From positions 1,736,001-1,800,000 of the forward strand of contig CP119311.1 in assembly GCA_029202545.1 (NCBI GenBank): 64,000 nt of DNA, given 5' to 3'. Shown here one piece after another: positions 9,159 to 18,340 of this stretch. The DNA is from Candidatus Pseudobacter hemicellulosilyticus. GTDB lineage: Bacteria; Bacteroidota; Bacteroidia; Chitinophagales; Chitinophagaceae. The notes below the pieces were generated by a model. It saw only the letters and a list, made by a program, of their open reading frames with translations, made no database searches and was not told where the DNA came from. The position numbers were made by a program, and so were the translations under genes. The stretch's first letter is position 1; each line of letters begins with the position of its first letter.

Positions 9159-9166
9159 CAAAAGTA
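9159..9166 (-). promoter_or_regulatory. -7-like box for a short leftward transcript
   Basis: The minus strand reads TACTTTTG, a full match to the Bacteroidota -7 consensus TAnnTTTG. I see no TTTG at the expected -33 distance. It would start an RNA of about 315 nt ending at the 8837 terminator. Confidence 0.3.
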
Positions 9167-9504
9167 AAAGGGCCAACATTGCTGTTGACCCCTTACTTAC
9201 TAACCCATTAAATTCTTGCACTAAATTACAAATTCGCACCACATAACAAAATTATTTTTTGCCTGTGTGAATAAATTATAGACCTACGCCAGGAGCTATT
9301 TAATAACGTGATTATCAATTATTTAATTTAAATTTGCAATATAAGTCGACCCTAATGTGATAAAATGTCATAGAATATTTTTATGGGCTGCACAAGGTGA
9401 CAAAACTGGTCATTTTTGGCCTTGAAATTTGTCAAAATTTGCGAAAAAAAATTTGGTAACTCTTTTGATATTTCCTTGTTATAAAAACAAAAAACAGGTA
9501 AAAA

Positions 9505-10197
9505 ATGACACCATCGATCATGTTTGTTTCTTTGCTGTTTTTGGGGATCAGTATGCTGGTTTCCTGGGTACTGAAAAGTAAATTCAAGACCTATAGCAAA
9601 GTACCGCTGGCCTCGCATCTGACCGGTCAGGAAGTGGCCCAAAAAATGCTTCGGGATAATGGCATATATGATGTAAAAGTTGTATCTGTTGACGGTTTTT
9701 TAAGTGATCACTACAATCCGGCCACTAAAACCGTGAATCTCAGCCCGGATGTGTTCAGCGGCTATTCCGTAGCGGCTGCGGCGGTGGCGGCCCATGAGTG
9801 CGGGCACGCAGTACAGCATGCCACCTCCTATCGCTGGCTGAATATGCGGAGTAAGCTGGTGCCCGTGGTACAGTTCAGCTCCGGCATTGTGCAATGGATC
9901 CTGCTGGCAGGTATTATAATGGTAAACGCCTTCCCCCAATTATTGCTGGGTGGGATTGTACTTTTTGGTCTAACTACTTTATTTTCAGTGGTTACGCTGC
10001 CGGTTGAGTTTGACGCCAGCCGTAGGGCGCTGGCCTGGCTGGGCCATTCCAATGTAACCAGCCCTACTGAATATCCCAAAGCTAAGGATGCCCTGAAATG
10101 GGCGGCCATGACCTACCTGGTAGCGGCCCTGGCTTCAATAGCCACTTTGGTACAGTATATATTTATATTTATGGGCGCCTCCCGGAGCAGGGATTAA
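9505..10197 (+). CDS. YugP-type membrane zinc metallopeptidase
   Basis: This 230-residue protein belongs to the neutral zinc metallopeptidase family Zn_peptidase_2 (YugP-like). One membrane helix lies at residues 5-22, the zinc motif HECGH at 97-101 (AAHECGHAVQH), then three more hydrophobic helices, with a third metal ligand probably in VEFDASRRA (E or D). Substrates are not known. The gene stands alone with its own terminator. Confidence 0.88.
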   Translation: MTPSIMFVSLLFLGISMLVSWVLKSKFKTYSKVPLASHLTGQEVAQKMLRDNGIYDVKVVSVDGFLSDHYNPATKTVNLSPDVFSGYSVAAAAVAAHECGHAVQHATSYRWLNMRSKLVPVVQFSSGIVQWILLAGIIMVNAFPQLLLGGIVLFGLTTLFSVVTLPVEFDASRRALAWLGHSNVTSPTEYPKAKDALKWAAMTYLVAALASIATLVQYIFIFMGASRSRD

Positions 10198-10230
10198 AGG
10201 CCAATTAAAAAAATATCCAAAAAGATGCCT

Positions 10231-10260
10231 GAGCCGTGCAGCAACCTGCGCGGCTCTTTT
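10231..10260 (+). terminator. Terminator of the YugP-like gene
   Basis: An 11-bp stem (GAGCCG/CGGCTC plus a T-G pair and GCAG/CTGC) with a CAAC loop is followed by TTTT. Confidence 0.85.
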
Positions 10261-10687
10261 GTCTCTTGTAAACGCCCGTTAAGCTTCCGTTAATTTTCAA
10301 TTAGTTAACGGCACTCAGCGGAGGGGCCGTAATCAATACCAACTGCTGCTTTTACGATTGCTTACTATAGTGTATGAAAAAAGAGGCAGATGTCTGTCTG
10401 TAGCTGCCGCCCGAATTAGGGATACTCTTGCTCAAAACCAAACTGCAAAAAACTCCGGCTAACCACCGGAGTTTTTAATTTCCCCCCAGGCTCGTTGTTT
10501 TGCCATCATTTTTTACAGGAAACTTCAGCGTGATAATTTGTTGCTTCAGCGGGCAAAAAATACATCAGGACAACTTCGATGCAGGAAATCAAGAAAAGAA
10601 TTTGTCTCAATCTTTAAAGATGTGTTAATAATACCTTAAATTAGAAACACGTACTCAACACTTAAGTTAATCAAAACTAACACTCGC
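10261..10687. other. Gap before the SusC gene
   Basis: No protein gene is recognised. The stretch holds an inverted repeat CCGTTAA/TTAACGG (10287-10293 and 10305-10311) that could be an operator, a nine-codon ATG frame (10374-10403, starting MKKEAD), and a rightward terminator hairpin (10447-10476) that belongs to no known gene. Downstream of it is AT-rich sequence leading to the SusC start. Confidence 0.55.
10447..10476 (+). terminator. Orphan Rho-independent hairpin upstream of SusC
   Basis: AAAACTCCGG (10449-10458) pairs with CCGGAGTTTT (10466-10475) around a 7-nt loop, followed by T. It lies about 190 nt beyond the previous terminator and 210 nt before the SusC start, so it could end a small RNA or attenuate the SusC leader transcript. 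Confidence 0.7.
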
Positions 10688-13600
10688 ATGAGAAAACTTC
10701 ATGGCCTGCTGACCGGGTTTCTGCTCTTCTGCTGGGTAGCGGTTTCCGCCCAAACAAGGGAGGTCAGTGGAAATGTAACTGACTCCCGGGATGGTACTCC
10801 CTTACCAAAAGTTACTGTAAAAGTTAAAGGCGCCTCCGTCACTGCCTTAACTGAGCCGGATGGCTCATTCCGCATCAATGTTCCGGCAAGCGCTACTACA
10901 CTTGTATTCAGTTATGTTGGTTTCGATGACCTGGAACAGGCCATCAGTAACCAGATGAATGTTTCCCTCATACCGGGAGAGAAATCTCTTTCAGAAGTAG
11001 TGGTGGTGGGGTATGGCACCAAATCCAAGCGGGATGTAACCGGCTCGGTAGCCAAAGTAAGCTCAAAAGAATTGGCCAACACCCCGGTCACCAGCTTTGA
11101 AAGCGCCATCCAGGGCCGTGCTGCAGGTGTTTTTGTAGAACAGCAGAACGGTAAACTGGGACAGGCTATCAAGATCCGTGTGAGAGGATCTTCTTCAGTG
11201 ACTGCAGGTAATGAGCCGCTGTATGTGGTGGATGGCATCCCTGTTATCACTACTGATCTTTCCGGCAACGGGGCCGCTACCAACCCGCTCTCTGATCTCA
11301 ACATGAACGATATTGAATCCATCGAGATATTGAAAGATGCCTCCTCTGCAGCCATCTATGGTTCCCGTGGTTCCAATGGTGTAGTGCTGATCACTACCAA
11401 ACGCGGTAAAGCAGGGAAGTCGAAGGTTGAGCTGGGTTTTTTCACCGGCGACCAGCAGCCCACGCGCAAAATGGACTTCATGAATGCTGAGCAGTATGTG
11501 AAGTACATGTTTCAGGCTGCAAGAGGTCGTGGTGAATACCGGTTTAATAACGGTAACCCTGATGGCTTCAGCGACCTCCAGGAGGCACTGGAAGCTTTTA
11601 ATCCCACTATTGAAGGTCGTATGACCCGCTACTCTGCCGGCAATGATGACTGGAAGACCTACAAAGTAAATACGGACTGGCAGGATGAAGTATTCCAGTA
11701 TGCACCCATCACGCAGCTGGACCTGGGCATCTCCGGTGGTAATGATAAAACAACTTTTTACATGGGTGGCCAGCTGCTGGATCAGAAAGGGATCCTGGTG
11801 CGTAACTCTTTCAGGCGTTACAACGGCAGGATCAACCTTGATCATAAAGTCAACAACTGGTTATCCATCGGCGCCAACCTTAGCTTTGCCCGTACGCAGA
11901 ACGGCCGTATCACCAATGACAACGGCTTTGCCACGCCGCTGCAGATCGTAGCCCTTTCGCCCATTACACCGGTCATTGATCCCCGCTCGGGCAAGCCCAG
12001 CGGCGCCTATGATCCTGCCAATGGCGGTTCTCCCAATTCCAATTACCCCTTATATTATAACCCGCTGCTAAGTGTAGACGGAGCTTCCTACACTACCCTG
12101 GTGAACAGATCTCTGGGTAACCTCTATGGACAGCTGCAACTGGCAAAAGGCCTGACCTTCAGGACCGAGTTTGGTCTGGATCAGCTGAACCAGAGTGAAG
12201 ATGCTTACTATGGCCCCGTCACTGTACGGAATAACCAATACCCAAGAGGTGGTGGCTTTACCAGCAATGACCAGATCCTCAACGTAACTACCAATAACTT
12301 CTTCCGCTATGTTTCCCAGTTCAATGATCAGCATGACCTGGATATTACTGGCGGTATGAGCTTCCAGGAACAGCGGACGCTGACCAATAGCGGTACTGCT
12401 GAGTCCATGCCTTCCGAGGCTTACCGCAAGCTGACGGCTGCTTCCACCATTTCCGGCGCTACCTCTGCGGAAACAAGGTTCAGTTTCCTCTCGTATTTTG
12501 CCCGCGCCAGCTACAAGCTCAAGGATAAATACCTGCTGGCAGTGAGCGGCCGTATGGATGCTTCTTCCCGTTTTGGTGAGGACAACCGCTGGGGTTTCTT
12601 CCCGGCAGTATCTGCGGGCTGGATCCTTTCCGAAGAAAATTTCCTGAAAAGCTCCGCCACTATCAGCTTCCTGAAACTGAAAGCCAGCTATGGCATCACC
12701 GGTAACGCTGAGATCGGCAACTTTGGTCCCCTCGGCCTGTATGGCGCTGTAGCCTACGGTGGTATTCCCGGACAGCATCCTACACAGCTGGCCAATCCTG
12801 ATCTTAAATGGGAAACAACGGCCAGTGCCGATATCGGTATTGAGATCGCTTTCTTCAACAACCGCCTGTCTGCTGAAGTAGATGTGTATACCCGTAAAAC
12901 CACCGACCTGCTGCTGAACATGGAAGTGCCCGGCACCAGCGGTTTTTCTGCACAGCTGCGGAACATCGGCAAGCTGGAAAATAAAGGGATCGAATTCTCT
13001 ATTAACTCCGACAATATCGTTGCCCGTGATTTCCGCTGGACCACCAATATCAACTTTGGTCTCAACAGGAATAAGATCACTGACCTGCAGGGTACAGAGC
13101 TGGGCCTTGGCAATGAGAACAGGGCCAGGGAAGGAGAAGCGCTGGGAGTATTTGTAGCCAGGGAATTTGCCGGTGCTGATCCTGCCAATGGGGATGCCCT
13201 CTTTGTGCTGAACACCCGCAAGGCTGATGGTACCCTGGACAGGGGCACCACCAATAATTACAACCAGGCACAGGAAGTTGTGATTGGTAATCCCAATCCG
13301 GATTTCATCTATGGTATGCGGAATACTTTCACTTACAAAAGTCTTGACCTGGAAGTTTTCCTGCAGGGTGTATATGGCAACGATATCTACAAAGCCGGTG
13401 GTGTATACATGTCTGCTTCCGGCAGCAATGGATACGACAACCAGACAGTTGATCAGCTGGCCGCCTGGCAGAAGCCTGGTGATATTACCATGGTGCCCCA
13501 GGCAAGACTGGGTATGGGTAACGGTATTGATCCTTCCAGCAGGTATATCTCTGAAGGTTCCTACCTGCGTGTAAAAGCTGTTACGCTGGGCGTTAACCTG

Positions 13601-13804
13601 CCGCCTGTAGTATTGAAAAAACTGCACCTGGACAGGGCCCGTTTCTATGTAAGAGGACAGAACCTATTCACTATCACTAACTATACCGGATGGGATCCTG
13701 AAGTAAATGCTGACTTCATGGCCAGCAATATCAACCAGGGCAACGATTTCTACTCTGCACCGCAGGTGAGGGCAATCATTTTCGGTATCAACGTAGGTCT
13801 TTAA
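10688..13804 (+). CDS. TonB-dependent outer-membrane receptor, SusC/RagA family
   Basis: This 1038-residue protein imports a ligand, usually an oligosaccharide or peptide, through the outer membrane with TonB energy. It has a signal peptide (ends VAVSAQ, residue 22), a carboxypeptidase-regulatory-like domain (about 24-100), the SusC signature LSEVVVVGYGT, a plug with the conserved IEILKDASSAAIYGSRGSNGV block (about 210-235), and a long beta-barrel ending in INVGL. It lacks the extra N-terminal STN domain, so it is not of the FecA-like signalling type, and no sigma/anti-sigma genes are adjacent. The SusD gene follows at 20 nt. Confidence 0.95.
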   Translation: MRKLHGLLTGFLLFCWVAVSAQTREVSGNVTDSRDGTPLPKVTVKVKGASVTALTEPDGSFRINVPASATTLVFSYVGFDDLEQAISNQMNVSLIPGEKSLSEVVVVGYGTKSKRDVTGSVAKVSSKELANTPVTSFESAIQGRAAGVFVEQQNGKLGQAIKIRVRGSSSVTAGNEPLYVVDGIPVITTDLSGNGAATNPLSDLNMNDIESIEILKDASSAAIYGSRGSNGVVLITTKRGKAGKSKVELGFFTGDQQPTRKMDFMNAEQYVKYMFQAARGRGEYRFNNGNPDGFSDLQEALEAFNPTIEGRMTRYSAGNDDWKTYKVNTDWQDEVFQYAPITQLDLGISGGNDKTTFYMGGQLLDQKGILVRNSFRRYNGRINLDHKVNNWLSIGANLSFARTQNGRITNDNGFATPLQIVALSPITPVIDPRSGKPSGAYDPANGGSPNSNYPLYYNPLLSVDGASYTTLVNRSLGNLYGQLQLAKGLTFRTEFGLDQLNQSEDAYYGPVTVRNNQYPRGGGFTSNDQILNVTTNNFFRYVSQFNDQHDLDITGGMSFQEQRTLTNSGTAESMPSEAYRKLTAASTISGATSAETRFSFLSYFARASYKLKDKYLLAVSGRMDASSRFGEDNRWGFFPAVSAGWILSEENFLKSSATISFLKLKASYGITGNAEIGNFGPLGLYGAVAYGGIPGQHPTQLANPDLKWETTASADIGIEIAFFNNRLSAEVDVYTRKTTDLLLNMEVPGTSGFSAQLRNIGKLENKGIEFSINSDNIVARDFRWTTNINFGLNRNKITDLQGTELGLGNENRAREGEALGVFVAREFAGADPANGDALFVLNTRKADGTLDRGTTNNYNQAQEVVIGNPNPDFIYGMRNTFTYKSLDLEVFLQGVYGNDIYKAGGVYMSASGSNGYDNQTVDQLAAWQKPGDITMVPQARLGMGNGIDPSSRYISEGSYLRVKAVTLGVNLPPVVLKKLHLDRARFYVRGQNLFTITNYTGWDPEVNADFMASNINQGNDFYSAPQVRAIIFGINVGL

Positions 13805-13824
13805 CAATCCCAAGCAAGAAAAGT

Positions 13825-15186
13825 ATGAAAAATAAAATATTCCAATCCCTCCTGGCCTTGTCCCTCTTAACAGGGATCACAGGTTGTGAAAAAAGACTTG
13901 ATATAGATCCGGTCAACAGCATCCGTGAAGAGGATGCGTTGAAGACCAGCGCGGACGTTGAGGCCCTGCTGGTAGGAGCTTATTCTGATATGGGTGATGC
14001 CGACCTGTACGGCGGCAGCATGTATATATTGAGTGAACTGATGGCCGCAGGCAATGAAGTGGCCTGGTGGGGTACTTTCCAGACCTATGGTCAGGTGTAC
14101 AACCATAATATCACTGTGAATAATGCCCAGGTAGCTAATATGTGGATGTCAGCCTATAAAGTGATCAATGATTGCAATACGGTACTGGCCAACCTGAACC
14201 TGGTGGTGGAGGATCGCCGGGATAAAGTGGAAGGTGAAGCCAAGTTTATCCGCGGTACTGTTTACTTTGACCTGGTACGGCTCTTTGCCAAACCCTGGAA
14301 CCAGGGAAATCCCACAGTCAATGATGGTGTGCCTATTATCCTCACGCCCACCAAAATACCGTTGACAGAAGAAAATAAAAAAGCACGCGCCAAAGTTGCT
14401 GAAGTGTATGCACAGGTGATCCAGGATCTCCTGGATGCAGAGTCTCTGCTGGGCGGCCACCGCAAATACACTGATTTCTTTGCCAGCAGTGAAGTGGCTT
14501 CGGCTATGCTGGCCAGGGTATACCTCCAGAAAGGAGATTATCCCAATGCAGCTGAAGCGGCCGACAAGGTGATCAGCTCCGATGTGTGGACCCTGGAGCC
14601 TACTTATTATGATGATGTGTTCCCTTATGACTCGGACAATGAGGCCAAGGTGATGACCAATACCACGGAGGATGTATTTGCCATCCAGGTGACCAATACG
14701 GCAGGCACCAATGACTTTTTCACATTTTATTATTATAGAGGTGATATCACTGTAGAACCTGCTTTCTTTGACCTGTTTGAACCCGATGATGAACGTCAGT
14801 ACATGTATGACGGTGATGGCTATATCTACAAATACACCATGCAGTACAGCAATGTGCATATCATCCGGCTGGCTGAAATGTACCTGACCCGCGCGGAAGC
14901 TAATTTCCGTGAGGGAACAGCCATTGGTGCAGAACCGGTGGATGATGTAAACATCATCCGCGGAAGGGTTGGCCTGGGTGGTTATGATATTGCAGACCTG
15001 ACCCTGGATAATATTATCCTGGAGCGTAAACTGGAGCTGGCGCTGGAAGGCTTCAACCTGCAGGATATTAAACGCACCGAAGGCGCTGCAGGCATCACCA
15101 GCTGGGATTCTCCCAAACTGGTGTTCCCTATTCCTGACCGGGAAAGAAAGGTCAATACCCTGCTGACGCAGAACGATGGTTATTAA
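13825..15186 (+). CDS. RagB/SusD family surface lipoprotein
   Basis: This 453-residue protein is the nutrient-binding lid of the SusC pore. It begins with a lipoprotein signal (LLTGITGC, cysteine at about 21). TPR-like helices of the SusD fold follow, with typical phrases such as KFIRGTVYFDLVRLFAKPWN, RLAEMYLTRAEANFR and VNIIRGRVGL, and the usual end FPIPDRE. It pairs with the SusC gene 20 nt upstream. No glycoside hydrolase, peptidase or regulator is next to the pair, so the substrate cannot be read from context. Confidence 0.95.
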   Translation: MKNKIFQSLLALSLLTGITGCEKRLDIDPVNSIREEDALKTSADVEALLVGAYSDMGDADLYGGSMYILSELMAAGNEVAWWGTFQTYGQVYNHNITVNNAQVANMWMSAYKVINDCNTVLANLNLVVEDRRDKVEGEAKFIRGTVYFDLVRLFAKPWNQGNPTVNDGVPIILTPTKIPLTEENKKARAKVAEVYAQVIQDLLDAESLLGGHRKYTDFFASSEVASAMLARVYLQKGDYPNAAEAADKVISSDVWTLEPTYYDDVFPYDSDNEAKVMTNTTEDVFAIQVTNTAGTNDFFTFYYYRGDITVEPAFFDLFEPDDERQYMYDGDGYIYKYTMQYSNVHIIRLAEMYLTRAEANFREGTAIGAEPVDDVNIIRGRVGLGGYDIADLTLDNIILERKLELALEGFNLQDIKRTEGAAGITSWDSPKLVFPIPDRERKVNTLLTQNDGY

Positions 15187-15216
15187 ATATACTGGTAACA
15201 GAATGGCTGAATAAAG

Positions 15217-15247
15217 AAAAAGCTCCGGCATTTGCCGGAGCTTTTTT
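15217..15247 (+). terminator. Terminator of the susCD operon
   Basis: AGCTCCGGCA and TGCCGGAGCT pair with a TT centre and are framed by A and T runs, so the hairpin can also act for the converging RNase G gene. Confidence 0.88.
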
Positions 15248-15285
15248 AATGACATAACCAATGCAGGTCCGTTCAGGCGGCCCTG

Positions 15286-16848
15286 TTATAATTTGATCTC
15301 TTCTTCGTGTTTATCGAAGAAATGGAATTCCGTAAGGTGATAATTGGTATTACCATTAACCCTGACCTTGCGGCCATATTTCCAGCGCCATTTCCACTGG
15401 ATGGAATTAAAGAAGCGTCCTTTGGTAAGGAAAGCTTCCATGATGGGATGCACAACCAGTGTAAGGTCTTTGTGCTGGTGAGTGATGAGATAACTGAGGT
15501 TCTTTTCAATCTCATCTTCAAGGAGGAGGGTGGAGGAGATCTTACCGGTACCGGCGCAGGTGGGACAAACTTCCTGTGTATTGATATTGACCTCGGGCTT
15601 CATGCGCTGGCGGGTGATCTGCATGATGCCGAATTTGGAGATGGGGAGAACAGCATGTTTGGCCCTGTCGGGTTTCATGAATTCTTCCATTGCTTCCAGC
15701 AGTTTGCGTTTGTTATCGGGCAGCTTCATATCAATGAAGTCTACTACAATAATACCGCCCAGGTCACGCAGTCTTAACTGGCGTGCTATTTCCGCTGCTG
15801 CTTCGAGGTTTGTTTCCAGGGCGTTCAATTCCTGGTTATTGCCCACGCTTTTATATCCGCTGTTCACGTCTATTACATGCAGGGCTTCCGTATGCTCAAT
15901 AATGAGATAGGCGCCGCTGGGCAGGTTGACCGTTTTGCCGAAAGCAGCTTTTACCTGTTTGGTGATGCCAAACTGGTCAAAGATGGGCAGGCCATTGTTG
16001 TAATAGGAAACGATCTCGGATTTTTCCGGCGCAATGCGCTGGATATAATTGCGGGTATCATTAAAGATATTCCTGTCATTGACTACGATCTTGTTGAAGT
16101 CTTCGTTCAGCAGATCGCGAAGCATGCTGGTGGTCTTTGTCTGCTCGCTGAGGATCTTGGCCGGCGCTACGGAGCCTTTCAGGTTCTGGTGGATCGTTTT
16201 CCAGGTTTCCACCAGCATGGAAAGGTCTTCGTGCAGCTCTGCAGTGTTCTTTCCTTCTGCGGCGGTACGGACTATCACGCCAAAATTCTTTGGCTTGATG
16301 GCTTCCACTATTTTCTGGAGGCGTTTCCGTTCATCGGCCGAATGTATCTTGCGGGATACAGCAACGATATCATTGAAGGGAGTGATCACTACGAAGCGGC
16401 CCGGCAGCGAGATCTCGCAACTGAGGCGGGGGCCTTTGGCGGCAATGGGTTCTTTGAGGATCTGAACGAGAATGTTAGGTTTTCCGCTCAGTACCTCATT
16501 GATCTTACCGGTTTTGATGATCTCCGGCTCTACCTGGAAATTACCGAAATCAAAGCCCTGTTCGCTGTTGTCGTTGATCGCCATCTGTGTGAATTTGAGC
16601 AACGAACGGGCGTACGGACTAAGATCGGTATAATGTAGAAAAGCATCCTTCTCGAAGCCAACGTCCACAAAAGCGGCGTTGAGTCCGGGTATGAGCTTTT
16701 TTACCTTGCCGAGGTATAGATCTCCCACTGCGAAACTCCCATCAGCTTTTTCATGATGTAGTTCCACCAGCTTCTTGTCCTCTAAAAGGGCTATCTCAAC
16801 CCCTTGAGGCGCAACATTGATTATTAATTCCTTATTCAAGCGTATCAA
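15286..16848 (-). CDS. rng: Ribonuclease E/G family protein
   Basis: This 520-residue protein is an endoribonuclease of the RNase E/G family that processes rRNA and starts mRNA decay. It shows the S1-like N-terminal part (GDLYLGKVKKLIPGLNAAFVDVG), the catalytic core with IDVNSG and DLGGIIVVDFIDM (the magnesium-binding aspartates), and the zinc-link CPTCAGTG. Length and lack of a long C-terminal scaffold arm fit RNase G. Upstream on the same strand lie a tiny basic gene, a TPR gene and HU, an order often seen in Bacteroidota. Confidence 0.93.
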   Translation of the reverse strand: MIRLNKELIINVAPQGVEIALLEDKKLVELHHEKADGSFAVGDLYLGKVKKLIPGLNAAFVDVGFEKDAFLHYTDLSPYARSLLKFTQMAINDNSEQGFDFGNFQVEPEIIKTGKINEVLSGKPNILVQILKEPIAAKGPRLSCEISLPGRFVVITPFNDIVAVSRKIHSADERKRLQKIVEAIKPKNFGVIVRTAAEGKNTAELHEDLSMLVETWKTIHQNLKGSVAPAKILSEQTKTTSMLRDLLNEDFNKIVVNDRNIFNDTRNYIQRIAPEKSEIVSYYNNGLPIFDQFGITKQVKAAFGKTVNLPSGAYLIIEHTEALHVIDVNSGYKSVGNNQELNALETNLEAAAEIARQLRLRDLGGIIVVDFIDMKLPDNKRKLLEAMEEFMKPDRAKHAVLPISKFGIMQITRQRMKPEVNINTQEVCPTCAGTGKISSTLLLEDEIEKNLSYLITHQHKDLTLVVHPIMEAFLTKGRFFNSIQWKWRWKYGRKVRVNGNTNYHLTEFHFFDKHEEEIKL

Positions 16849-16961
16849 CTTTTACCGTCTTACCAATCATCACTACAAGGAAGGGTGCTGAAGCGGCATT
16901 ACTTGGCAGAGATCATTCGGGGAGCAATCTGGTAATAACTGACAAATAATATATTTCAGCC

Positions 16962-16995
16962 AAAAAAGGGAAGAAAAGGCCGGTGTGAGCCGGCC
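16962..16995 (-). terminator. Leftward terminator after the tiny basic gene
   Basis: On the minus strand GGCCGG/CCGGCC form a stem with a 6-nt loop followed by TTTTCTTCCCTTTTTT. It separates the HU-TPR-tiny gene group from RNase G. Confidence 0.6.
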
Positions 16996-17016
16996 CGTGG
17001 CAAGAAGAGAAAACTC

Positions 17017-17112
17017 TTAGCGATTTTTCTTCTTATGACGGTTCTTTCTCAGTCTTTTTTTACGCTTATGCGTAGCAATCTTATGACGTTTTCTTTTTTT
17101 ACCACAGGGCAT
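17017..17112 (-). CDS. 31-residue basic protein, AURKAIP1/COX24-domain (bS22/mS38-like)
   Basis: ATG at 17112 opens a 31-codon frame beginning MPCGKKRKRHK and ending in a run of K, R, H and N. Almost two thirds of the residues are K, R or H. The pattern KKRKRHK...HKRKKRLRKNRHKKK fits the COX24_C/AURKAIP1 domain, represented in mitochondria by mS38 and in mycobacteria by bS22, which sits near the decoding centre of the small subunit. A ribosomal role here is inference from the family. The placement between RNase G and a TPR gene, and the terminator just downstream, support a real gene. Confidence 0.85.
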   Translation of the reverse strand: MPCGKKRKRHKIATHKRKKRLRKNRHKKKNR

Positions 17113-17150
17113 AATACACTGATGAATTTATTGTTAAAGAATATATTGAC

Positions 17151-17996
17151 CTATTTTTTCAGGTTGTTGATGCGTTGATCAATTTCCTGGACAATAGCCG
17201 GGTTGCTGATCTTTTTCTTTCCTGCCTGGTACCACCTGATGGCTTTGGCATTGTCTTTCTTCCGTTCATACAGATCCGCCAGCATCAGTATCGCTTCCAA
17301 GTTATCCGGTTGATGGGCGACTACCGTTTCTAAACGCTCAGCCGCTTTATCCAATTGTCCGGAGTAAATACCACCCAGTCCAAGCATGAACTGTGCGTAC
17401 ATATTTTCCGGATCACGGTCTGCCACTTCCCGGATCAGCGAAATACCTTCCATCGGGTTGGTGCTGATATTGCCGAAAAGGTATACACTACCCAGGCCTA
17501 CCTTAAGGGAATCATTCCCCGGATCCAATTGTAACGCTTTCTCAAACAACTCTTTAGCCTGTAAGGCCATCCAATGCGTAATAGCTGGCTCGCCTTGTCG
17601 GCGGACACCGTCTAAAAAGAATTGGGCAGCAAAGGTGAGATTTTTTGGGGAATTTTCCAATTTGGCTGCTTCGGCCGAATAATATCCGAAAGGAAGGAGT
17701 GCATGCGCCGAATCCCGCCAGAAGGCGGCAAGCTGGCGATATACCCGTATTTGCTGGTCCTTGACGTCACCGCGTACCACACCTGCTTCCAGCCGGCTGA
17801 TATATTCCTGCTGGGAGGGAGTGAGCTGCTGACGGGATGCGGCCAGTATCTGGTCTATGGAAATAGCCGTAGAATCAGCAGCTGCTGCTGTTACCGGATC
17901 AGTTTGTTTCTTAGGGGGAACTGTTCTGCCAAAAAAGTAAATCAGGCACAGGAGCACTACTCCACTGCCAATGAGGACGATCTGCTGCTTTTTCAC
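17151..17996 (-). CDS. Membrane-anchored TPR protein
   Basis: This 281-residue protein has one N-terminal membrane helix (residues 5-23, IVLIGSGVVLLCLIYFFG), then a polar linker and at least three tetratricopeptide repeats in the second half (AKELFEKALQLDPGND, AQFMLGLGGIYSGQLDKAAERLETVVAHQPDN and EAILMLADLYERKKDNAKAIRW segments). The repeats face the periplasm if the helix is a signal anchor. It is a scaffold or assembly factor by family; no partner can be named. It lies between HU (23 nt) and the tiny basic gene (38 nt) in one leftward group. Confidence 0.85.
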   Translation of the reverse strand: MKKQQIVLIGSGVVLLCLIYFFGRTVPPKKQTDPVTAAAADSTAISIDQILAASRQQLTPSQQEYISRLEAGVVRGDVKDQQIRVYRQLAAFWRDSAHALLPFGYYSAEAAKLENSPKNLTFAAQFFLDGVRRQGEPAITHWMALQAKELFEKALQLDPGNDSLKVGLGSVYLFGNISTNPMEGISLIREVADRDPENMYAQFMLGLGGIYSGQLDKAAERLETVVAHQPDNLEAILMLADLYERKKDNAKAIRWYQAGKKKISNPAIVQEIDQRINNLKK

Positions 17997-18019
17997 CTTT
18001 CAATGTTTAAGCCGCAAAG

Positions 18020-18340
18020 TTACATCTCATCGTCCGGGTTTGGCTGATCTGCCTTAACGGATTGTAATTTTTTAACTTCTGCCACGAACTCTTTGGCAGG
18101 TTTGAACGCAGGAATGTAATGTTCAGGGATGTGAACGGCGATATTCTTCTTGATGTTCCTTCCGATCTTAGCCGCTCTCTTCTTGGTGATAAAGCTGCCA
18201 AAACCACGGATGTAAATGTTTTCTCCCTGGGACAAGGTATCTTTCACTTCCTTGAACATGGTTTCCAGCGTAACCAGAACATCAACCTTCGGAATACCTG
18301 TTTTTTCAGATATTTGGTTAACGAGGTCTGCCTTTCTCAT
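18020..18340 (-). CDS. HU family DNA-binding protein
   Basis: This 106-residue protein is a histone-like HU/IHF protein. It opens with MRKADLVNQISEKTG and carries the beta-arm signature GFGSFITKKRAAKIGRN. Conserved proline at the arm tip appears as HIPEHYIPAFKPAKEF. It bends and compacts DNA as a dimer. A 15-residue acidic tail (ending NPDDEM) extends beyond the usual 90 residues. It heads the leftward group and is divergent from mutY, with a 294-bp shared upstream region. Confidence 0.93.
   Translation of the reverse strand: MRKADLVNQISEKTGIPKVDVLVTLETMFKEVKDTLSQGENIYIRGFGSFITKKRAAKIGRNIKKNIAVHIPEHYIPAFKPAKEFVAEVKKLQSVKADQPNPDDEM

Larger units (their letters stand above)
8778..9504. other. 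727-bp AT-rich intergenic region
   Basis: No conserved protein is visible here. It holds a strong leftward terminator (8837-8863), a possible 23-codon gene (8901-8972, -), a leftward -7-like box (9159-9166), an imperfect inverted repeat GGGCCAAC/GTTGACCC (9171-9194) and a rightward -7-like TAAATTTG (9329-9336) that could serve the protease gene. Confidence 0.6.

Noticed and set aside
12068..13627. 519-codon minus-strand frame inside the SusC gene
   Set aside because: It is a shadow of a conserved SusC barrel with no initiation context or known motif.
14149..15261. 370-codon minus-strand frame inside the SusD gene
   Set aside because: It is a shadow of SusD, and its first codons overlap the operon terminator.
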